IMG/VR virus record: IMGVR_UViG_3300030508_000018
Coordinates: 1 to 64,000 of that record
Direction: 5' to 3' (one strand)
DNA from: a virus
Length of the DNA: 64,000 nucleotides
Of the stretch, positions 58,273 through 64,000 are shown one piece after another. A program made the translations under genes and the position numbers. A model generated the notes under the pieces. That model was not told the DNA's origin, made no database searches, and saw only the letters and a program-made list of their open reading frames with translations. The number at the start of each line of letters is the position of its first letter. The stretch's first letter is position 1.

Positions 58273-58671
58273 CTAATCGTCGTATTCGTAATTGTCGTAT
58301 TTGCGGTAAGATTCAAGCTCTTCATCCGCACGTTGATTTTGTTTCTGGCGACACGCAGGGCACACATCGTAAACTGGACCGTCCGTTCCTTCATACAAGT
58401 CTCTAACCGGAGCGCAACTTACAGATTGTTTCTTGCACCAATCGCATGTTTTCGGAACAAGACGATAAGCTTCTTCTTCCGCTTTCATCTTGGCCAGACA
58501 AGACTGACAATAGTCGTTGTATTCCGCCGAGAATGAATCTGTTTCACCCTGTATACGGGACACTGCTAGCTTTTCGCATTCGCAGTTATATCCATCACAC
58601 ATCGTTCCGACCGGCAACGGATGATGACTACCGGGCAAAGTTGATACAGGGCCTTTTGAACAATCACACAT
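58273..58671 (-). CDS. Multi-cysteine zinc-binding protein
   Basis: 132 residues with several C-x2-C pairs: MCDCSKG, CDGYNCEC, YCQSCLAK, KTCDWCKKQSVSC and DVCPACRQK. This is enough for two or three zinc sites, typical of phage DNA- or protein-binding factors. First gene after the promoter-like element at 58.72 kb, so probably early. Confidence 0.65.
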   Translation of the reverse strand: MCDCSKGPVSTLPGSHHPLPVGTMCDGYNCECEKLAVSRIQGETDSFSAEYNDYCQSCLAKMKAEEEAYRLVPKTCDWCKKQSVSCAPVRDLYEGTDGPVYDVCPACRQKQNQRADEELESYRKYDNYEYDD

Positions 58672-58716
58672 TGTATTCTCCTAAAGTTAAATAACAAAAA
58701 TTTATTTAATACATTT

Positions 58717-58749
58717 CACATACGTTATATATGTCTGAAATATTCTACA
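58717..58749 (-). promoter_or_regulatory. Conserved promoter-like element, copy 3
   Basis: The minus strand reads TGTAGAATATTTCAGAC, then ATATATAACGTATGTGAAATG. It matches the elements at 27.53 and 38.63 kb. It lies about 45 nt upstream of the multi-cysteine gene and directly after a terminator. Confidence 0.7.
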
Positions 58750-58756
58750 TTCAGGG

Positions 58757-58786
58757 CATATAGCTGGGAATGTACCCAGCTATATG
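58757..58786 (-). terminator. Terminator of the sulfotransferase gene
   Basis: CATATAGCTGGG pairs with CCCAGCTATATG, loop AATGTA; the minus tail reads CCTGAATG. It forms a terminator-promoter tandem with the element at 58.72 kb. Confidence 0.75.
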
Positions 58787-58787
58787 T

Positions 58788-59984
58788 TTATCGATAATCT
58801 TTTACCGTTTCATAAAGAACATCTAATTCGTTTTCAAAATTCACCCATCTAGCTAAAGATGTTTTATAGATTGGTTGACGTACTTGTGAGAAACTACTAG
58901 TCTTTACAATTCGATCGTTATTATAAAATTCCAAACATTTTTTATCCCACGGCACACCAATATATTCTAATAAACGACGTGCTTCTTTTTCTGTATCAAT
59001 CACTATGTTTTCGTAACTTACTTCATGTACAGTACCGGGTGGTAATATAGATTCCCAATGTTTCATGTGTTTACGATAACGAACATAGAAACGACCTAAC
59101 TCACCTTGATCGTAAGAAAAAGGTACATTGCGATCTTTAAACAATCTCGTATAGCAAGAGAAGCATGAATCCATTGGATCTCTTGTAGCGTGAATAAATT
59201 TCGCATTTGGAAACATCAAATACATAATGCCTAAATAGAAACTATTAGCTGGCATTTTATCGACAAGGTATTTTGTATTTGGAGCTACTTCCCACGCTTC
59301 GTTAATATAGTTTTCACCGATTAATCTAAATGTCTCTGGAGTGAAATCTAATACACTTTGTGGAAAGTATTTTGCAAATGATTTTTCTGGTAATTGATCA
59401 ATTATTGTTTTACTCACAAGCGCTAATTCACCTGCTCCATGAATGCTTGGAACAGTATCTAAAATTTGTTCAATTAACGTAGTACCTGAACGTGGCATTC
59501 CCATAATAAAAATTGGTACTCGCTCTTCATTACTTATTGGTCTACTACGTTTACTCATCCATTCTTTAGTGAATCCTTTTATTGTTCTTTTCAACAATAA
59601 ATCTTCTGAGAAATCACTCCAGTTAACTTTTGTACGCGTTATGTTATTGCCGTTTGTATACGCTTCAAATGCGCCTGTGTAATTACCTGTGTCTTCTCGC
59701 ATCTTACCAAGTGTAAACCAAAATTTTTCATGCAGTGGTGCTGGTAAACCGGATATCTTTGATACTCGATCTTCCAACATCTGTACATGCGGATCATCTT
59801 TTTTATAAGAACGAAGTAATGAGATGCCGTAGTGCGCTTGAACGAAACCAGGTTCTCTAGCTACGACATCGCTGTATGCAGAAATAGCCTCATCTAATTT
59901 TCCTTGATCTAATAACATATTACCGTAGTTAAATAGATCGTCAAGTGTTTCCCCAACAAACGATGGGCACGCAACATCACTCAT
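58788..59984 (-). CDS. TPR-sulfotransferase fusion
   Basis: 398 residues. The N-terminal ~120 contain TPR-like repeats (GNMLLDQGKLDEAISAYSDV; LGKMREDTGNYTGAFEAYTN). The C-terminal part is a PAPS-dependent sulfotransferase: 5'-phosphosulfate loop IFIMGMPRSGTTLIEQIL (PRSGTT 164-169), and 3'-phosphate motif HATRDPMDSCFSCY (RDPMDS 268-273). It could sulfate a host or phage glycan or tyrosine, changing receptors or virion surface. Length is typical of TPR-sulfotransferases. Start behind AAGGAAATTA. Confidence 0.8.
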   Translation of the reverse strand: MSDVACPSFVGETLDDLFNYGNMLLDQGKLDEAISAYSDVVAREPGFVQAHYGISLLRSYKKDDPHVQMLEDRVSKISGLPAPLHEKFWFTLGKMREDTGNYTGAFEAYTNGNNITRTKVNWSDFSEDLLLKRTIKGFTKEWMSKRSRPISNEERVPIFIMGMPRSGTTLIEQILDTVPSIHGAGELALVSKTIIDQLPEKSFAKYFPQSVLDFTPETFRLIGENYINEAWEVAPNTKYLVDKMPANSFYLGIMYLMFPNAKFIHATRDPMDSCFSCYTRLFKDRNVPFSYDQGELGRFYVRYRKHMKHWESILPPGTVHEVSYENIVIDTEKEARRLLEYIGVPWDKKCLEFYNNDRIVKTSSFSQVRQPIYKTSLARWVNFENELDVLYETVKDYR

Positions 59985-60010
59985 TTAATTTCCTTAAAAA
60001 AAAAAATAAC

Positions 60011-60043
60011 TGTTAGCTTACGAAAAAAAAATGTAAGCTAACA
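60011..60043 (-). terminator. Terminator hairpin
   Basis: TGTTAGCTTAC pairs with GTAAGCTAACA; the minus tail reads GTTATTTTTTTTTT. It lies 12 nt past the 224-aa gene. Confidence 0.85.
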
Positions 60044-60054
60044 TAAAACTATTA

Positions 60055-60729
60055 TTAACTAGCGGCAACAGGAGCCTGCGGTGTAAAAGTACTCTGCATA
60101 TTTAATTCTGGAACACCAATCAATTTGCCATCCTGATCAAGATGATGCACGATAGCACCAGTATGGTGAATTACAACAATGGCTTTTGGACCAAAACCTG
60201 GGCCAAACATAACTGGTTGTTTTAGAGTGCCGTTTGAGTCCATTCCAGCAAACACATTCAGTGGTAACGTACCCGCAGCCCAACCACTTAACACATTAAG
60301 TGTGTCGATTGCATTAGCTGTAATAAAATAACGAAGATCTTTTTTGACTTCGTTTTTATTTTTATTATCAGTAGGTGGATTTAAAATATCTTTTAGTTTA
60401 TTCTCATCATCTTGAATAACGATCGACATTTCCGTAAAAGGAATGACGTTATGTCGAGCAGCGACTGGTGTTGGAGCCGGAGCAATGGCTGATACAATTT
60501 GAGATGGGACTGGCGTGTCTAGAACTGCCACAGGAGCTTCTACAATAGGAGTCACTGGTGTTGTATCAACTGTATCTTGCGTGGCTGTAGACACGTTTCC
60601 TTCATTAGTATCAACAACTGTTCCTACTGCCGGGTCGGTTGTATTTGTTGTAGACACTTCAGGCAGAACTGGGTTATCTGCTGCTGTAGTAGTTTGACCA
60701 GACGGGAAAACTGTATTAGTAATAGACAT
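60055..60729 (-). CDS. Protein with disordered T/P-rich N-terminus and folded end
   Basis: 224 residues. The first ~95 are T/P/V/D-rich, like the proteins at 44.4 and 45.5 kb. The folded C-terminal part (PFTEMSIVIQDDENKLKDIL, then GPGFGPKAIVVIHHTGAIVH and HLDQDGKLIG) has no recognised family. The shared N-terminal style suggests common processing or targeting of the three proteins. Confidence 0.6.
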   Translation of the reverse strand: MSITNTVFPSGQTTTAADNPVLPEVSTTNTTDPAVGTVVDTNEGNVSTATQDTVDTTPVTPIVEAPVAVLDTPVPSQIVSAIAPAPTPVAARHNVIPFTEMSIVIQDDENKLKDILNPPTDNKNKNEVKKDLRYFITANAIDTLNVLSGWAAGTLPLNVFAGMDSNGTLKQPVMFGPGFGPKAIVVIHHTGAIVHHLDQDGKLIGVPELNMQSTFTPQAPVAAS

Positions 60730-60751
60730 TTCTTTTTCCTTTATATTGAAT

Positions 60752-60809
60752 AATTTACACGGTTAAATTTTAGTGAGTTACTTCATAAACAAAGTTAACC
60801 GTGTAAATT
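60752..60809 (-). terminator. Terminator hairpin with long loop
   Basis: A 15-bp stem, AATTTACACGGTTAA with its complement TTAACCGTGTAAATT, spans 58 nt with a 28-nt loop. It directly follows the 66-aa gene in the minus direction. Confidence 0.7.
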
Positions 60810-61010
60810 TTATTTCATTTCGATAATTTCTAACACAGTAGTGATTGCTTTCCAGCGATGATTGGCAAAGTTCCAAATAGCTGAACCTTTTTTTAAATCT
60901 TTATTTTCGACATCGGATTTAGCTGTCTTAACGAAAGCACGGATAGCTTGTTCGACGGCGATTACTTCATCATTACTTAATTTTTTACCATTAACAACTA
61001 TTGTCGTCAT
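60810..61010 (-). CDS. Small helical hypothetical protein
   Basis: 66 residues (MTTIVVNGKKLSNDEVIAVE...), with a beta hairpin followed by helices (QAIRAFVKTAKSDVENKDLK). Start behind AGGAAACAGCGA. No motif recognised. Confidence 0.55.
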   Translation of the reverse strand: MTTIVVNGKKLSNDEVIAVEQAIRAFVKTAKSDVENKDLKKGSAIWNFANHRWKAITTVLEIIEMK

Positions 61011-61023
61011 TCGCTGTTTCCTC

Positions 61024-61374
61024 TTATTTTGTTTCTGATTTCAGAGCAGGATTATTTACAAACTCATAAAAACAATTACGAAGGCCGTTTGTTATTAGTT
61101 TAATACTACTAATTTTATCTTCGGCTTCTTCTGTTATATCTCGTATTTGTTTATTAGAAATCTCTTCTACTTCAATAATGAATTTTTCTGCTCTATCAGA
61201 AGAACATGGTAAATCTAACTGATCGTTATAAATAGCTTCGATTCTTATTAGATTACCAACTAAATAAATACAAGTTACAGCAGGACGAAGCTTGTCTTCA
61301 TGCTCAAAAGGTTTACCATTTGCATATACAACAGTGCCGTTTGGACAAATAAAAAAGCCTTTTGGAAAATTCAT
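61024..61374 (-). CDS. Hypothetical protein
   Basis: 116 residues (MNFPKGFFICPNGTVVYANG...). Beta-rich N-terminus, helical C-terminus (AEKFIIEVEEISNKQIRDIT). It overlaps the preceding winged-helix-like gene by 4 nt (ATGA-type coupling). Function unknown. Confidence 0.6.
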   Translation of the reverse strand: MNFPKGFFICPNGTVVYANGKPFEHEDKLRPAVTCIYLVGNLIRIEAIYNDQLDLPCSSDRAEKFIIEVEEISNKQIRDITEEAEDKISSIKLITNGLRNCFYEFVNNPALKSETK

Positions 61375-61703
61375 TGTTTTTTATCCCCAGAATAAACAGA
61401 ACCATTAATTACCCACTGGGTCCGTTTTACTGGAAGCGGGATATGAAGAAGATGATTTATATACACACGCCCTCGTTCTGTTATTTCATATCTTGGTCTG
61501 TCTTGACCTATCGCGGCTTGAGAATAATCTTTAGGTTGTAGTAAGTTTGCTTTATGAACAAACTTACTTATAATGGATTCTTCTTGGCTGTCATTAAATA
61601 ACGCGGGTGGGTAATCTGTTGTATCGTTATAATAACGCAACAGAATAGTAATCTCGATTGAATTCAATATTCCATCTAGTGGTTTATCTGAACTAGTAGG
61701 CAT
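61371..61703 (-). CDS. Winged-helix-like protein
   Basis: 110 residues. N-terminal helices and a strand-rich end RYEITERGRVYINHLLHI, matching the wing of the 83-aa protein at 27.2 kb (VSITDKGRAFIKQL). Likely a small phage regulator family. Start behind AAAGGAAAATT. Role inferred from fold pattern. Confidence 0.6.
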   Translation of the reverse strand: MPTSSDKPLDGILNSIEITILLRYYNDTTDYPPALFNDSQEESIISKFVHKANLLQPKDYSQAAIGQDRPRYEITERGRVYINHLLHIPLPVKRTQWVINGSVYSGDKKQ

Positions 61704-61745
61704 AATTTTCCTTTGTTATTTAGAGGGCATTTCCCGTTCATGAAT

Positions 61746-61767
61746 GGAGAGAATTTTCATTCTCTCC
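61746..61767 (-). terminator. Terminator of the helicase gene
   Basis: GGAGAGAA pairs with TTCTCTCC around TTTTCA. It lies just past the helicase stop at 61775. No long T-tract, so efficiency is uncertain. Confidence 0.6.
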
Positions 61768-61774
61768 ACTATCA

Positions 61775-63319
61775 TTATAAAACATTACTTATAAATACAC
61801 TTTTATACGTCAATGCTCTATCTTCCAATAATACGCGTTTACGTTCATGATACTCTATATGTTTAGCTATGTCTTCACAAACAAAATAAGCAAATGTTGG
61901 AGTTCGACCATCTTTCAATTCTCTTAAACGACCAAACCCTTGTATATTAGCTTGACTACTAGTTACAGCTGTTGTCAATATAACAGTTGTCAATTGATCT
62001 ATATCGACAGCAGTCCCAGCAGATTCTAATGTGGTGACTGAAATATCTGCCTGAAGAAGGTTTTCAAATACGTCTTCTTCTACATATCGTCTAATGTCTA
62101 AATGTTTATATTTATCCTTAAGAAAATTAGTTAATAAGGTACACATGTCTATAGATTTACAGTAGACGATAGCCTTATCGCCTTTCTTATAATTCTGTTT
62201 ATACGTGCCTTCTAATGTTTGATATACTAATTCAAAATAATGTTTTGTTAAATCAAAATTCTTTAGAATACTTTGCTCAAACTGATGATGGGTATAGCTA
62301 TGTGAATTGTATTCCTTTGTTCTTATTTTATCCGGATTCTTCACTTTGTAAATAACTGCCATACTAGCAATATATTTTTTATATGCCGGGCCTCTACAAC
62401 GATACGCTGCGGGATAAGCAATTTCGTACATGTTATTCAAAAACGCATCGTCTGACACTAGCGTGGCTGATAACGATATAGAATGCGGCACATTGGTATA
62501 AAGGTCTATCTTAAAATTCAAATGAAAATCTTGATGTACTTCGTCAATTAAACGAATACCTACACCTAAGTGCTGGCAATAATTTTCAGGGAGACAAGCA
62601 TACCCCATATCGAGAGTTTCTTCTCTGAATTTTTCATACAACTTAATCCAATTCTGAAACGTCTTATTACTAATGATAATAACCTTTGTTTCAAGTTCAC
62701 CAGTTTCAGCTTCTAATAATAATTCTTGTAGTTGATCTGAACCTCTAATTACTAATATATCTTCAAATGCGATATCGTAGGTTCTTCGCATATCTAGAAC
62801 CCATTTTTCAATATACATTGGCTTTACTATAATGCAAGTACGTTCGCCAAGTATTTGCATCGCTCTCATTGAACAGAACGATTTACCTAATCCTGTAGCT
62901 AAATTTACAAATTTTAAAACAGGAGGATTATGGCTTACCAAATATTCAATTACTGGGATTTGATAATCCCTATCTTTCCATTCAGACTTAACATCAAACG
63001 TCACTTTTATAGGAACAGGTACAGGCTTTTGTACCTCTGCAACTAAATCCCCAGTAAGATAATGATATTCTAAATGGCGTTTAAATTCTTCTAGTTGATT
63101 AATGTGAAAACGAAATTCACATCTATCCGCTGTAGACGCGGCAAACACTTTTAACGCGACACGTGAAAATGGACTGTTGTATGATGTTTTAACAATCCCG
63201 TATAAAACATATTTTCTTGCAAACGTTTCTATTGCTGCTCTAGCACGAGGGGTAATGTTAGTCACGACAAAATTATGACTAGACATTACAATTGTTAATT
63301 CAGCCATACTGTAATCCAT
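61775..63319 (-). CDS. SF2 helicase (UvsW-like)
   Basis: 514 residues (a second ATG 12 nt in has a better-placed GGA). N-terminal ~105 residues are a separate domain. Then come motif Q-like RDYQIPVIEYL (117-127), Walker A NLATGLGKSFCS (139-150), motif II DEVH (259-262), motif III SLSATL (282-287), and motif VI QANIQGFGRLRELKDGR near 455. This is a DExH-type SF2 helicase like T4 UvsW, used in replication, recombination or repair. It lies downstream of the gene cut by the window end. Confidence 0.8.
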   Translation of the reverse strand: MDYSMAELTIVMSSHNFVVTNITPRARAAIETFARKYVLYGIVKTSYNSPFSRVALKVFAASTADRCEFRFHINQLEEFKRHLEYHYLTGDLVAEVQKPVPVPIKVTFDVKSEWKDRDYQIPVIEYLVSHNPPVLKFVNLATGLGKSFCSMRAMQILGERTCIIVKPMYIEKWVLDMRRTYDIAFEDILVIRGSDQLQELLLEAETGELETKVIIISNKTFQNWIKLYEKFREETLDMGYACLPENYCQHLGVGIRLIDEVHQDFHLNFKIDLYTNVPHSISLSATLVSDDAFLNNMYEIAYPAAYRCRGPAYKKYIASMAVIYKVKNPDKIRTKEYNSHSYTHHQFEQSILKNFDLTKHYFELVYQTLEGTYKQNYKKGDKAIVYCKSIDMCTLLTNFLKDKYKHLDIRRYVEEDVFENLLQADISVTTLESAGTAVDIDQLTTVILTTAVTSSQANIQGFGRLRELKDGRTPTFAYFVCEDIAKHIEYHERKRVLLEDRALTYKSVFISNVL

Positions 63320-63330
63320 TTAATTAAGAT

Positions 63331-63357
63331 GGTCAGGTAGGCCAATCCTACCTGACC
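63331..63357 (-). terminator. Strong hairpin between genes
   Basis: GGTCAGGTAGG pairs with CCTACCTGACC around CCAAT. It lies between the gene ending at 63372 and the helicase start; the minus tail reads ATCTTAATTAA. It may attenuate helicase expression. Confidence 0.75.
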
Positions 63358-63371
63358 ATTATCGTTACTTA

Positions 63372-64000
63372 CTAGCTTATGTCTCCTAATACTTCATATG
63401 GTAATAACAATGCGTCAAAAATGTGATTTGGTCTATTTGTATTAATAAAACTCATCGGTTTAATAAGCACGTCCCGATGTCCTTCATAGGCCATTGCTGT
63501 TGATAGACTGCGCTGTTGCATCGACATCTTAGTTACTCCAAGCGCTGATCTTGTCCAAGGCTTTGGTAAACTATAATCATTATTATCAGCAGAAACAATC
63601 ATAATCCCGTACAACACTACTTCAAGTACTGCTAGATTAACTACCAGTTTTTCATTAACTAAATCGTACAATTCTTGAAGTACATATGCCGGTGATACAT
63701 TCTTATCTCGTTCCTGCATTTTATCAACAGAAGATTCCAACATAGCAGCTATGGCGCCACTATGGTCAGACATGTTGATATGTTTTAATGGCAGTGTTAA
63801 AAACGGTTTAGTCCAATCCCAATTTGACATATCAAAATAGTAATCACCACCAGCATCGATTGTCCATCGGTTTTCTCGTATTAGTTTAAGCATATCTAAA
63901 GTCATGCTAGCTAAACGTCTACCTACTGAAACGTCAATTCCAATTGGATCGGCATCATCTATTTTAATACTAATTTTAGATAACTCAGATACTCGACCGA
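63372..64000 (-). CDS. Unidentified protein, 5' end beyond window
   Basis: The minus frame is open from 63372 to the right edge: before the ATG at 63905 it reads SELSKISIKIDDADPIGIDV, SVGRRLAS without a stop. So the start is outside the window. Visible text includes MTLDMLKLIRENRWTIDAGG, WDWTKPFLTLPLKHINMSDH, and SFINTNRPNHIFDALLLPYE. I do not recognise it. It precedes the helicase gene and could be a replication or transcription component. Confidence 0.65.
   Translation of the reverse strand, partial: GRVSELSKISIKIDDADPIGIDVSVGRRLASMTLDMLKLIRENRWTIDAGGDYYFDMSNWDWTKPFLTLPLKHINMSDHSGAIAAMLESSVDKMQERDKNVSPAYVLQELYDLVNEKLVVNLAVLEVVLYGIMIVSADNNDYSLPKPWTRSALGVTKMSMQQRSLSTAMAYEGHRDVLIKPMSFINTNRPNHIFDALLLPYEVLGDIS

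Noticed and set aside
33958-58671. Genome-wide reassignment of TAA to a sense codon
   Set aside because: Most large genes end in TAA followed by non-coding text, terminators or overlapping starts (for example 10763, 12520, 13980, 28452), so TAA is a working stop. Only a local set of genes has internal TAA.
1-64000. tRNA genes
   Set aside because: No cloverleaf-like sequence with GTTCRAANC and matching acceptor stem was noticed by eye; a covariance-model scan would be needed to be sure.

Overview
The window looks like part of the genome of a large (jumbo) tailed bacteriophage of the phiKZ-related type. It is AT-rich and gene-dense, with short gaps, long co-oriented gene runs and hairpin terminators. 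The main markers are a beta'-like subunit of a multisubunit phage RNA polymerase (48.2-49.6 kb), a divergent family B DNA polymerase with the motif DVSASYPNG (30.3-33.8 kb), an SF2 helicase (61.8-63.3 kb), and a set of paralogous inner-head-type proteins carrying A/S-x-E sites (12.5-19.7 kb). I found no tRNA, rRNA, integrase or CRISPR array. I cannot name the host.

Layout. 1-6.8 kb (minus): repeat-rich fibre or adhesin genes that share modules. 6.9-12.4 kb (minus): virion proteins, probably tail or baseplate. 12.5-22.6 kb (minus): inner-head-type proteins and their neighbours. 22.6-26.9 kb (plus): two large virion proteins. 27-30.2 kb (minus): small winged-helix-type genes and a HELGH metallopeptidase. 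30.3-33.9 kb (plus): DNA polymerase, split exactly in motif A by a group I intron that encodes an HNH endonuclease. 34-43.4 kb (minus): small accessory genes, including a 2H phosphoesterase, a protein followed by an RNA polymerase alpha-CTD-like domain, an AAA+ ATPase, and an IS110/Nop-like Tas-type protein. 43.7-50.4 kb (minus): disordered T/A/V/P-rich proteins, a second HNH gene and the RNAP subunit. 50.5-54.3 kb (plus): a virion or assembly cluster and small membrane proteins. 54.4-58.7 kb (minus): a second module of small accessory genes. 58.8-64 kb (minus): a TPR-sulfotransferase, small regulators, the helicase and a gene cut by the window end.

The most striking locus is at 42.07-43.67 kb. 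A 452-residue protein with an IS110-transposase/Nop-like core, and no visible nuclease domain, lies next to an untranslated array of five units with an exact 36-nt period. Each unit is two conserved 9-nt blocks alternating with two variable 9-nt blocks. This is the architecture of TIGR-Tas dual-spacer RNA-guided systems, here in nuclease-less (TasA-like) form.

A second theme is that the two small-gene modules (34-43 kb and 54-58 kb) contain many interrupted reading frames: in-frame stops, mostly TAA, and frameshifts, mostly +1. The roughly 30 kb of large virion genes contain almost none. One interruption separates a coiled-coil-like protein from a well-conserved alpha-CTD-like DNA-binding domain. 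Decay, sequence errors and recoding cannot be told apart from the sequence alone.

Four minus-strand transcription units, two of them in these modules, are headed by a shared promoter-like element containing GTATGTGA. Many terminators share a downstream tail close to TTTATGCCGT.
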